Shown: positions 48,500-60,546 of the stretch, piece by piece
Numbering within the stretch: the stretch's first letter is position 1
Layout: each line of letters opens with the position of its first letter
Source: Calliopsis andreniformis
Lineage: Eukaryota > Arthropoda > Insecta > Hymenoptera > Andrenidae
DNA length: 64,000 nt
Direction of reading: 5' to 3'
Assembly: GCF_051401765.1 (NCBI RefSeq)
Contig: NW_027480432.1
Span: 11,054,501-11,118,500 of the forward strand
Program-made: the position numbers and the translations under genes
Notes under the pieces: model-generated
What the model was told of the DNA's origin: nothing
What the model saw: the letters and a program-made list of their open reading frames with translations, nothing else
The model's database searches: none

Positions 48500-50600
48500 C
48501 GTATATCGACTCCGAAAACCCGAAGTTAGATATAGAGAAATAGAGAAACCAGGAACACTCTTGGTTCGACATTGTTCAGACACTAACGTTCAGTACGAAT
48601 AAACCTCTCGTTAAGTTAAAAAGAAAGGTATTCTATTATTCCTGATCCGGAATCCAGCAATATTATAAAATATATGTAAGGACAAATGAACACCTGGACA
48701 AATATATTTTCAATAATATATACTTATGGTACTGGCTCATTGTAAACTATGAAAGTTGACTGCAATTTCATCACTATCTCGTACTCATGCTGCGTCTTTT
48801 CAATTTGTCGTAAGTGTAAAACAAGTAGTGGGGATGAGCTGTGCATGACGAGATAATAGATACTATATGTTTAGCAATAACTGTAGTTCAGAAAGTGATG
48901 GACTAACTGGATAAAGAATCGCATCGTACATAACTTCCATATTAGATAAAGAAAATCGCGGATAATTGGACCCTTGTTAGTCGAAGCTCTCATATACCAA
49001 TCTGCCATGTCGTTTTTCGGTCAAGAAATGTCCTATTCTAGTTTTTTATACAAAATTCTAAATTGAAAGGTTTTGCTAAAATTACGATTAAAAGGTTTTA
49101 TAGATGAAGTAACATGTTAAGTATGATTTCAACTTTTAATTCGGTTTATTAAAAGAATTTATTTTTGTGATGTTTGACATTTTTTCTGATGCTTTGACAT
49201 ATAAACGCAAAGCATAAATTTGTTGCGTCATAGGATAACAGTATACAAAATGAAATTATAGTGATTATTAGAGATAAAAGGTATTTTGGGATCGTCCAGT
49301 TCGAGTTCCATACGGGCCCTTTCATTTCAGACTGAATTATTACTAATACTGGAGGCTTAGAAAGGGAAACAAAAAAATACGGTTGAGATCTATTTAAACT
49401 TGAACAAGTAGCTAATATATTCTGAACACTTACATTTCATACATTATGACAAAAAAATATTAACAGAAAACTGATTATGATTTAGGACAATTAGTTATAA
49501 GAATTAATCAGAGATACAATAACAATTATGGAAAATTGATTATGATACAGTACTTTAAACGGAATTCTGATACAGTGATGCAGTAAGATAACATACAATA
49601 TAAATTTCGTACTTAAAGGAAAATAGAAAACGTCGTACTCACCAATCTAATCTCAAATTTTTATTTATATAATTGTACAAATTTTGCTCTATTAAAAAAA
49701 AACAAGCAATGGTAACTATTAATTGCCACGAAAAGTCAAAGTCATTTTCTTGAAAAATTTAAGAAAGCTCTGCTTAACTGATTTCGCGAACTCACGATAC
49801 GCACTTCGCGATTTCTTGTCAATAAGTATCGCAGCTTCACGCTTTCGAAGGCGTCCAGAAGCGGTCCGCGCCGAAATTGTTTATGTCAATTGCGTCCAAT
49901 TAGAAACGACTTTCTTGAAAGGCACGCCGGCTGGGCCCTGCTATTCGCGTGATCATGCAATATGAGTATGCGTGTGAGTGTTTCCATTATCTTTACCCTA
50001 CACAGCTTTCACACATTTCTTGCTTACAATATTATACAAAATTCATATAATACACTTTTCTCATATTTAAAATGATTTTCACGTTCAAACTGTACACGTC
50101 ACATACATGCATATAAACATTTCATTACAGTAGAATTTTGGTTATGAGTTAAACAGTGAAACAATAAACAACAGTTTATCGAAGAAAATGAAACTAATTA
50201 TTTTGTGGTACTTTGGATGCTCGAGGTTATTACAATTAGATTACTAAAATTCGTTTTGTTATTGGAATATTAAAATAAATATATGCGGTATAGAAAATTA
50301 AATCTTGATTAATGAGAGTCTATATGATTCGATATATCGGATGTAAAGTGTATGGTTTTGATTTTTTCTGAAACTATGCAACTTGGATCGCGAGTTCCTG
50401 GATCGATATATTCCACCACTGGCTATCGAAAGTCGCTTTGCAAACAGTTTTTGGTTACGGCAGAGATTATAATTTTACAATAGTAATTTAATGTGGTTAG
50501 GCTGACTGGCGGCCAAGAATTTTGAGTTTAAAATATAATCAGTAATAAATAGCAAGATTTTAGTCAGGTTTTTCAGGTGATGATGCCTTGACTAACAAAA
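48500..50600. other. intergenic, nothing recognised
   Basis: AT-rich sequence with short frames only. No domain, tRNA or paired repeat was found. Confidence 0.4.
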
Positions 50601-50639
50601 TACACAATGCTAGGCACTGTCGAGACATAGTCGCTACAA

Positions 50640-51090
50640 AAATTTAGCTCGACAGAGAACAAATAACATAAAAACATTACATATCTGTATTCAACTTCTC
50701 AGTCTGCATTAAACATTCTGAGTAAAGTAGCTGAGTGGGAGCAATTAAATATAAAATACTCGAAGCCTTTGAAACAATCTAAAACTTTTCCTCGACGCCT
50801 GAAAACGCTTGAAGAAAATGATTCGTCTGAAAAGTGTTTAGCTTTGAGCATAAATAATGAGATTAATCGTTACCTAAATACCAAAAAAGACATTAACGTT
50901 TATACAGAATATCTTCTCTTACTGAATTAATTGAAACACTATAAGCTGAAAGTCCTATTTCAGTGGAAGAAAGCTTAATATTACCAGAAGCTCTGTGTGC
51001 TAGTAGTGAGTATTTAAAGGGTTATAGTTTAAAATTCAACGTTTGGAGCAAATTCACCTTTTCGGAATTTCCCAGTAAGTTTGACCTTGA
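50640..51090 (+). pseudogene. third, ancient and broken copy of the giant toxin-like gene (N-terminal fragment)
   Basis: The stretch starting at about 50686 (tcaacttctcagtctgcatt) aligns with the codon 115-200 region of the other copies: shared STSQSALNI, NEINRYLNT and the phrase cctatttcagtggaagaaag. One frame is kept for about 78 codons at roughly 45-50% residue identity by eye, then a stop and shifts occur near 50927, with weaker matches to about 51090. Neither the start region nor the rest of the gene is visible. It has the same orientation as copy 2. Confidence 0.75.
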
Positions 51091-54000
51091 ATGACCTTCT
51101 GTAGATAGTTTTCAAATTCGTCTTAAAATAAGCTACGATATTGGCAAAAAATAAAAGTATAGTTACATTTGAAAAAATGGTCGTGACCATCGGGATAAAT
51201 AGAAGTTAGTGATGAACAATCTTCATTTGAAACATTTTTGTGTATAATCAATATTTTTGGAGATATTAGTGAAGTTGAGTTTTTTAAATGGAATGTTATA
51301 TCTTTTATTTATTATACGATAATATTTCTTAGGACAAGTTTGGAGGCTTGACGCATTAAAGCGTTTTGTTTCATGGAAGACCGTAAAATCGGAAAATATC
51401 GAGAGTTAGGTCATCACATGTTCTTTATTTTCGGCCTATTAAGTCTGATTCCATTTACTGTCTTTTATTTAATAGCAAGAGAATAAGAATCTTACTGAAA
51501 GTGAAGTATGTTTGCTTTAAATTGGTAGGTCGAGTAAGCTTAACGGGTCGTAAGGTGAGGTGATATGACTTGCGATAGTCTGACTCTGGATTTTCTCAGA
51601 TTTTGCAGTCTTCAATGAAACGGAATGATATAATTCTTGGCAGCTGACCCTGGGTCAGATTTGATTCCTGCGTCTTGTATGTTAACAGTGTTACACATTC
51701 TAAAATAGATATATTTTTCTATATCTAATGTTATTAAATCTAATGTAGTGTCTATCCATATTCAGTAAATATACAATATCATTTTGTGTGTAGGTATATT
51801 GTACACATGATGAATAAAGAGTAATTTTTTCTGTATCTTCTGTATTTTCATAAAGCACCTAAAATAGACACCTTATTTAAATAACACATATTACTATACA
51901 CTACAGTGACTCACATTAATGTTTAATTAACTATTATTAAATAATGTTTAATTTAAATTAGGGATGTTCCTGGGAAATTGATCTCCGATTTTCAAAGCTT
52001 CATAAAGATAAACCGTAACAAATACTACAAAATCTATTAATACTTCTTTTGCTCTATTTTCGCTCCTCAGCACATCTGTAAAAGTAGAGAATCTTCGAAT
52101 TGTTTGTTTGGCATATGGACTTGTTAACTGTAAAGCACTAATATTGCAAAATCGAGTTCAAACGTTATATCATAGGACATGGTATTCCACTTGAGAACTC
52201 CAGCGGTACTTTAAAATATTTCAACATATATTTCTTACACACTATGTTCTACTACAATGTGGTGTAATACATTTTTGTTACTTGTTTTATGTTTATTCAA
52301 AATATATATCACCTGCAGAGACACAATGTCCTGCGGTAATTTGGAAATTTTAAGTTTCACAGAGTTTTTTTAACCAAAAATAAACGTATAGCAAGACACA
52401 TTTCCGATTACAGGTTTTCATCAAAAGAACGTAAGAAATCGATTAAGGATTTTAAAAAAGTATCAATAATATACGTAAAACTTTGCTAAGTTATTATTGC
52501 ACTTTTAAAAAGTAAAAAGAAAGCAGCTGCATTCGCAAACTGTAACAACATTTAAACAAGAAACTGTTCATTTAAGTAACTTTGTTTTCATATTCGCTTT
52601 AGTTCATAGTCACCAAACCTATGTCGAATAACCCCATTACAGGCGAAGTAACTTTTTAGTAATAGGTACATATGTTCTTAGAAAGAAATTTATAACATAA
52701 ATGGAAATGCGATATTTAGGTAACATAAAGGAATTAAAAGAACTTTGTGTAATAAAAAATATAAATTTAAGAAAAAGTGAATAGACAAGTTTTATGTCAA
52801 TTATACAGGGTGAGTCAATCACAGCTATTATATAAAAGATCTTGGTATTTATTATTTTTATGAAAAAACGTTTCAATGAATTCTGTTGTATTTGAAAATC
52901 CTCACCAGATGGATGTAATTCGTTTTTTGTGTGTTTTTTAATGATATTCAAATTAGGGATACTAATCGTAACCTAAACCAGGTTCGGTTTTTAGTGAATG
53001 TATGGAGAGCATGTGTAAATATGTATAACGCAATTTTTCTTTTCTCCCCAAATTCACTCTAAGGGGTTGAAATTACTCCTCGAAAATTTGGCTATTTTTG
53101 GATCTTATTTTATAACTCGTGAACTATGGGAGATAGGAAAAAGCTTTTGAGACAAAAGTTATTTCTTTCGATTATATATACCAAATGGTAAAATATTGAT
53201 CATTTGTTTAAACAATTAGAAGAAAGTTATAAACAAACATGTTGAGAACTTTTAATAAAATTAGTTTTCCACGTGAAAACTTAGTCGGTGGTACAAATAA
53301 TTATAAAGAAGCATAATCCATGTTATACAATTATTTTATGTTCATATGTACTGTTATTTATATATACATTCTTTTACTTCTTAATAATTTAAAAAAATTA
53401 TTGTACTTAATATTAAGTTTTAGTCAAGTTTTGTAATATAGACTAATAACTAATGATTACTCTTTGATTAGTGGTTATTCGGTAATGTAATTATGACTAA
53501 CGAAAGTAATCTTCTCAGAAACTACTTTCGAATTGCAACTGCTTTTAATAAATGATTTGTGATTAATGACTAATTTAATCTGACTAAAGGTTAATCATAT
53601 TAATGAGAAATCATCCATGAGAAAATACGTGTCCCTTCGAACATGTAGGGTGTTAAGGTCAGATTCAATCAGGGATTGTTAAAGCTCTGCCACCCGAGTA
53701 ATTGTTAGAGTTGCACTCATTATTTTATTTAATTTTGACGTTTAAAGGCAAATCAAGATCACCTTAATACCTCATAAGAACAGCTAATAACTAATTACAC
53801 CTATCTGGTGAGTATCTTCAAATATAATAAAATCCATTAAAACATTTTTAAATAAAGCTAATAGATAACGAAACATTTTAGATAATGGTTCTTATTGACT
53901 TACCCTCTACATTAAAATAAAGCTATAAACAAAACAGGAACCACAGAATAGTTTTATTTCTTTTCTATAATTCTACATGGTTTTATTCGAAATTATTGTA

Positions 54001-54450
54001 CAGATACAGATTTCAATTGTACAGAACAAGTGTTCATACTGATAAAAGAATAGGATACGCTCACTGTAGTGTAATATGAGGAAAAAGGGCACTATGGGCG
54101 GGTAGTAGGAGAAGTTCGACGTAAGAATTTATCTTATGTTCCACGATTCCAAGTAGGAGGCATTATCATGGATAATATAAAAACTACGTTTGTGTCACTA
54201 ACTGTTTTCATTTCTGTGGTCGCTACGGTTACCGAATATTCTTTCATTCTACCAAGAGGTTCTTCTGTGTTGCTGTTATAGATTGACTTTCAAAACCAGT
54301 AAAAGGTATGTATACTTGTGAGAACATGTTACCTACAAATATGATTAGGGAAACTAAAATACAAAATCTTTGAGAGAACAAAATAATTATTTTACCTCTA
54401 AATGTGGCATGTGTATATAAATATGCGTAATTGATTCCATAATATAGTAT
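51091..54450. other. intergenic, nothing recognised
   Basis: AT-rich sequence with isolated repeat ends (tatacagggtgagtc at about 52803, tagggtgttaagg at about 53647). No gene was seen. Confidence 0.4.
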
Positions 54451-54871
54451 AATTGAGGACGATTCTGAAAAAAGGGCCCATAAGCCAAAACGACGAAATG
54501 AGTAAATCGTATCAGAAGTTTTAGGTTTAGTTTTGTCAACATATAGCTATTCTTAAATTGTTAACTGAGTGGTTACGATACAACTGCAAAACACTGAATT
54601 ACTTGAAAGTGATCGATAACTTAATATGCTGTAATACACCACGTTCACAAAAATCGGAGGTAAGGAAAATCGAACGAGCAAGCGGTTGTTGGGCTACGCA
54701 GAGGAGACGAGGCATTACGAGCAAACAGAAGACTGTATTTATCTTAATTGTTGAAATATTACGTTTAAATTTTAGGGGAATATTTTTAGATGTATCGTAG
54801 TTCATTAAAGATGATTTACTGAAAAGGGGCCGATAGACCTATGGGCCCTTTTTTCAGAAACGTCCTCAATT
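54451..54871. mobile_element. non-autonomous transposon with 31-bp terminal inverted repeats
   Basis: Left aattgaggacgattctgaaa continuing aaagggcccata; the right end is the reverse complement with one mismatch. The interior of about 360 bp has an 80-codon frame (54558-54800) without recognisable domain. The superfamily is not assigned. Confidence 0.7.
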
Positions 54872-55374
54872 GTTTTATGCATAAGAGAGATGGAACATAT
54901 TATTTTATAAATAGATCTGATGATTCAAAATATAATTGTTTTATATTTTCTGATTTTCAATTCTCAGTAAAAGTTATTCCAAACCAAATCATATTCCCGA
55001 ATTGAAAGCTAACACCCCGTATTAGTATCTTAATTCTAACTTATTAGGTAATACAAATGTCATTTGTTATGTACATATCTATTTAAACTGTTTTCTTTTA
55101 TAAGTTTCAACAGATTCAACTTCAATATTGATATTCGATATGACTCTATTTAGAAAATTATAAATATTAAAAGATATGAGTTGGACAAAGTAATACCATC
55201 TTTCTTCAAAAAATGCAATGCAAGGTGGACTGCCATATGGTTTCAGGTCATAATTCCATTAGTATTGTATTTACAAAATATACCAAACGATAAGGATAAA
55301 TGGCTCGAAAGCTCTGCATCTGTAGGCCCTTGATTTTGTTTAAGTGTATCGGTTCATGAGCAATTAACAATTGC

Positions 55375-56040
55375 ATAATTTTTTAATGGAAATGTGTATT
55401 TTTTATTGAACAGATCGATTTCTCTGTTCCTTCAATGTAAAAAGCTATTAGAGTATAATGGCAAGAAAATGATTAGTTCTCGAGATATTATTTAAAAAAA
55501 TGTCTTTATTGAAGAAAATTCTCAAACGTTTGTCTATTACATTACAAATATTTCTGATAACGTTTTTTCTACTGTTCTCATAACTGTATTTAAATTATCT
55601 GTACTTATTGCTGCATATTCCAGTATGACCAGCTTTCTCAGACTCTCTACAGAATTGATAAGGTTTGAATGAATTCTATCTTTTAAGTGATCCCAGAGAA
55701 AAAGCCAAGGAGACTTAAATCGGATGAACTAGTTTTTGTAGATCAGTTTCTTAGTTTTCGTACTCGAGTTACGATACGTAAATTACTACTGAATCATGAA
55801 ATGCCTACTTGTACAAATTAGTTTCTGTCGTGACAACAATGTCGAAACGATGTTTACGTTTGTAACATTGCCATGAGACATTTGAGCATCTTCTTCAATA
55901 AAGACATCTTCTGAAAATATTTCGAGAACTAACAATTTTCTTGCCATTATACTCTAGTAATTGTTTACGTAGAATGAACATAGAAATCGATCTGTCCAAC
56001 AGAAAATATGCATTTCTATTTAAAAAGTTATACAACTGTT
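55375..56040 (-). mobile_element. internally deleted mariner-type element with about 150 bp TIRs
   Basis: Long inverted arms (left about 55385-55535, right about 55880-56035) share cagatcgatttct, gagtataatggcaagaaaat and tgtctttattgaagaa. Between them the minus strand encodes the C-terminal end of a DD41D-like transposase (FFLWDHLKDRIHSNLINSVE, then LNTVMRTVEKTL). The catalytic domain is missing. It is related by protein, but not by TIR, to the 46.96-48.50 kb element. Confidence 0.7.
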
Positions 56041-56459
56041 AATTGTACATACACCATTGCACTTAAACAAAATCTAAAAGTCTACAGATGTAGAGTTTTT
56101 CGAGCTATTCATCTCTCTCATTTAGCATTTTTTCGTAAGTACACCCGGCGACAAAATCAGCTTTCCTCAGAAAATGGCAACGTCGGAAGCCAGGCTGCCT
56201 AATATCTGAGAATCACTGGCGGGATCCATAGCTTACGCAAAATAGGTGCACAAGCTTTTATTTATTTGGCTGAAATAGAATTTTGCTGGACTAAACATTA
56301 TACATAAAAGCGATTTCGTTCACTGGGCAACGATATAAAAATATGATGGACTCGATTCTTAATTTGGTTTTGACATAGCTAATATGCATCGTGGGCAGGT
56401 GAACGCACAAATACTATATTATTTTACTATTATTTTATTATCAAATGTACGCTGTACAT

Positions 56460-58947
56460 CTCCCATATTATTTAATTGAGGTGTGAAAACAATATCGACA
56501 GGTCGCGTATCAGCCTTAACGATGCTATTTATGCATAAAGAAGAATTTTAGTAACTTACTCTTGGCCAATGACACATTTTTAATGAAAATCAGGTTCATA
56601 CACATCGGTGTCTTCGCTTATTGAATATTTATTAAAAAGGGTGTCGTTGCTCGATGGAAGCCATATGAAGGTGATCAAGGCGTCAAGAAAGGATAAGGAT
56701 TAGGATATGCATACGGATAAGGGTATGGATATGTATGGATTAAGGTAAATAGTATGAGTTGAGTGATTGTACATGAATACTGGACTTCGATAGCAGGATA
56801 GAATAGGATAACAGAAAAGAGTGCAGTCGAAACTATTGCATTAGGCTAAAAACCGAGCCATCTTTATAGGAAGAACATATTTTACATAATATATTTTTGT
56901 TTGATAACTGTATAAAACTATGGAACTTTCTAGTATCTAATTGGTAATGCTGCTGCAAAGCGATCTTGTAAGCTAACAGCATGTTCCTGATGCTCATTCT
57001 CAGTTACACAATCAAATGTAATATTTTTAAAAGTTGTTTCCGTCCATTCAAACAAATCTCTGGGTGTGAGAATTTGGTTATTCAATGGCTTTTGTAAGTT
57101 TTCGCGCATTGCAAGTCTTTTTACGGTTCCACCAATTTAATTGCATGGTCCTTTACCATGCGCCATAGCAAAAAAATGTCACTCTGCAGGAACACCGAAA
57201 TCGCTAAAGTGGTGTGTCAAATTTATGAAATTTTTTTTATTTTTATATTGTGCAGAAAATTTTCAGAAAAATCTCCGATTATAACAAATTCTCCGGTTTC
57301 TTAGATTCTTTGGTCTTATTTAAATATGAACTGTGTGCTCTGACAATATAATCATGCGCCTGCAAAATGGTAATTTGTCTGCTGATGCATTCTAAGAAGC
57401 ATCAGATGAACATACATATAAGTGTTCCTATGAAACATCTATCAGTAGCAATCCAACTTCTAAAGGTGATATTTGTAATACAATTATCATCAAAGAAGTT
57501 TTCAAACTGTAAAGAAATATTATTGAACCCAGAACAAGAATTACATTTTTTAAAATGGCACAATGAAGTTGGTGACTCGCATACAATCGATTTTAAAATA
57601 TCTTTATAATCTGTTACAATACTAATTATCTCATTCTCATGATCATGTGCAGATACAGCTGTTTCAATCGCAAGCAGCATTAATTTTACATTCTTATGTA
57701 TTACGCAAACACAAACGGAGCGCGTTCCACTAGCACCAGCTGAAATGCACTCCTTTGACCGAAAGCTCGCAAATCTAGTAATACTTTTTTTAAAGGATGT
57801 GCCTGCTTAAAAGAACCATAAATTTCCATAAAATTGCCAAGTATTAAACGTTTCTGAACATGTACTCTAGACCTATCTTTCAATACTGAAATTAAATCTT
57901 TTTTTCCTGGCATGGCTCTACTTATTTCATCATTGCGATAAAAACGTTCTACTAATGATTTCGTAGTTCCTGGTAATAGACAACCATGTTTAGGATTTTG
58001 AGTTGACATCACTCCCTAATCGACTTGCAGTCACTCTGCTTATCTTGCTATATGGTACAAAGATTAAAATTCTAAACAAATTCTTCGAATTCTCCACGAT
58101 TTTGGTACAGTTGTAAGAATACGGATTTTTTCGCTATTATCGGACTCTACGTGGAATTTATCTTTTAATCGTTTAATTATTTCATTATCTGCCACAACAT
58201 TACTTAAACTACCTGCTACGTCTCCTAAACTTGTTCGTAAAATATTATGAATGCAATCTATTTTATGCAAAATTCGTTTGCCGGATTTTAAGGTTTTTTG
58301 AGTTATTAGTGATTCTCCTATGGATCATATTAAAGCATTTGTGGAACTCACCACAAGTGATGGATCTACCGATGCTGAAGCGTTGCTAGAACTATTATTG
58401 CTAGTAGTTACTATTTCTGTATGTGATAGTCCTGATGGCCCTGGTTCAGCTAATGCAGCTTCAATCCGTTCTCTGTTTTTTTCCTTGTTCTTTCCTTTCG
58501 AAGTCCTTTTATGCGACGGTTATGTCCGTTCGATTATAAGGATTACAACACAACTGACGCATTGTCTCCGAAAACTCACTCAGTACTTTACGATAAGAAT
58601 AAGAAATGCACGGCTCGGAAATCTTTCGTGGACTAAAAGCTTAAAGGAACGATGTCCAAATATGTAACTCCCCACTATCAAGTCACTTATACTTGGAAAA
58701 TACGTGCAATCGTACTAACGCCTGTATTGCTTATATTTTGAAAGTATCTACCTAGCTGGCAATAAATTGAAAGGAGGGTGTTGAAGGAAAACATGTGCCA
58801 CAAGACTTTTTGGATACAGCCTTTGTGTAAATACATATAAAAGAGAATATGAAACATCCTTCAGGTATAAATGGCATCGTTAAGGCTGATACGCGACCTG
58901 TTAATATTGTTTTTACACCTCAGTCAAATAATACGGGGTATGAGAGG
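56460..58947 (-). mobile_element. TIR-bounded element carrying a decayed ORF of an uncharacterised family
   Basis: Terminal inverted repeats of about 75-80 bp: left 56461-56531 (ttgaggtgtgaaaacaatat, cgacaggtcgcgtatcagcc) and right 58869-58946, its inverted copy. The minus strand between them holds frame-shifted blocks in order: IHNILRTSLGDVAGSLSNVV (about 58240), TTKSLVERFYRNDEISRAMP and VQKRLILGNFMEIYGSF (57.7-58.0 kb), MLLAIETAVSAHDHENEI (57.4-57.7 kb), and HFFAMAHGKGPCN followed by IGGTVKRLAMRE (about 57.1 kb). I know these motifs only as a repeated arthropod ORF family without firm function. The TIRs suggest it is the element's transposase or a passenger. It is heavily decayed. Confidence 0.65.
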
Positions 58948-59587
58948 TCAGATCGGGTGACTATAATCTCCGAGTATAGGGGTCGCTTACCTGAAGCGGC
59001 GCGCAGCGCTACCTGTAACTGCTCCCTACTCACTGCAAAGTTTGTCTTACTTGTGATGGTACTTATTTTCCAATTTTGTAAAAAATGACATGAAACTTAA
59101 TAAAAATGCGCCTGTAGTCTTGTTTCGCAGCTGTTAACTATTTAGAAGATGCTTAAGATACGCGTCAAATGTGTCTGACTTAGGACATACTGTGTACAGT
59201 ACACAGATTTTTCTGTGGTTAATTTTGAACTTATTTGATTGATTTGTACGTGTGAGGCTTAGCTATTGCAAGCAGACAGTTGAATAAGTCCGAAGTCCAA
59301 CATATTTTACGCGTATATTAGGCATTTTCTCAACAATTAGTAATCCTGGAACGTAATTTTAAATGCAGTTAGGTTCATGCAATTTTAATAACCGAGCCCA
59401 GAGCAATAAAGCGAAATAGACACGAATATTCATATATGTAAACATAGTTTCATATGTATATGCAGATAGTTACATACCAACATATTGAATAATTGGTATC
59501 GAATCAAACATTTTATTGAGCACAGGATAGCTATCTATATTAGAAACGTGCGAAAATACTTCATTTTATTTTTGATTTAAAGGTATA

Positions 59588-60050
59588 CAGTGAATGTAAA
59601 AAGTATTCGTACAGTACTTAACTTGAACAAAAACTTTGCAGAACTATGTTTATTACAAAAATATGTTAACAAGAACATACGTACATATTCTTAGAAATCT
59701 CTAGAACAAATGTCTAATTAAGAAATTAAGAAAAAATTAAGAAAAAATTATTTATTTATATTTAGTATGAAAATATTAACAAATTTCCAGAAATTGGCGT
59801 AAAATATACGCGTAATAATTATTCGTACAGTTCTAATTTTACAACATAAACTATAAATTTTAGCACATAAACGTAACAAAACTGAATTTATTTGCTATTT
59901 TAATATCTATTGGGATTCCCTTTAGATTGTATAATCGCTTTAAGCATTTGTGGCATCGAATTTACTAAATTTTTGGTTATAGTACTGGAAATTTTGTTCC
60001 ATTTCTCTAAAAGTGCATTTTTTAAATCTTGTTTCGAAGAAATGTGATGG
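59588..60050 (-). mobile_element. truncated Tc1-like transposon inserted in copy 2 leader region
   Basis: Its left end is TA followed by cagtgaatgtaaaaagtatt, a typical Tc1-like terminus. The minus strand encodes a Tc1 transposase C-terminus at about 60042-59900 (LLEKWNKISSTITKNLVNSM, then PQMLKAIIQSKGNPNRY and a stop). The other terminus and the catalytic domain are missing. The copy 1 upstream region lacks this insertion. Confidence 0.75.
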
Positions 60051-60294
60051 TTAACTTACTTTTAATACAGTACAGTTCACTATGCACCTATCTATCCTCT
60101 GACTTCAATGCATCATGATGTTGTAGTGAAAAACTGTATTCTTTTAGGTGTTGCTGTGACACTACATAATTCTAGTGTGCTGAATCTACCACACAAAATC
60201 GTTATGTTAATATTGATGTGGCTATGAGCTTAGCCCTTGCAGTCTTCGAAATAAATTCAATGACTACAGCAATTAATAACTATCATAAGAAACG

Positions 60295-60546
60295 GTAAGT
60301 ATGAAATACCAAGTTTGCTAAAGGAGAGTGAACTATAAAGTTCTGCTTTATCTTGCACTCATATTGCATTCCATGTTTCCTTTCTGATTCGAAATCGTTA
60401 TGCAATAAAGGTTCTCCTGGAGCTTGAAATAGACAATAACACTAACTAATACATTTCCTTGCAACACGAGCACAGAAAGCTTTAGGATAACTAAAAGCAA
60501 TAAATAAAAGCTATTGGTCAACACGAGTATATAAATAAGTGACACA
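60295..60546 (+). promoter_or_regulatory. 252-bp conserved leader in front of giant gene copy 2
   Basis: It starts at a donor-like CG|GTAAGT (GT at 60295-60296) and ends at the ATG. It has identical length to the copy 1 leader, with about five substitutions, all in the 3' third. It includes the shared tatataaataagtgacaca immediately before the start codon. Confidence 0.45.

Larger units (their letters stand above)
59090..60546 (+). repeat. duplicated upstream block of copy 2 (inverted homologue of 44417-45565)
   Basis: Reverse-complement homology to the region before copy 1 runs from about 59090 to the ATG at 60547. Matching landmarks are gaataattggtat-gaatc (about 59490), tagaaac-tgcgaaaatact (about 59543), atgcatcatgatgtt (60109) and the last 252 bp. 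A Tc1-like insertion at 59588 is present only here. The block also carries the MITE-like stretch at 59.09-59.37 kb. Confidence 0.8.
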
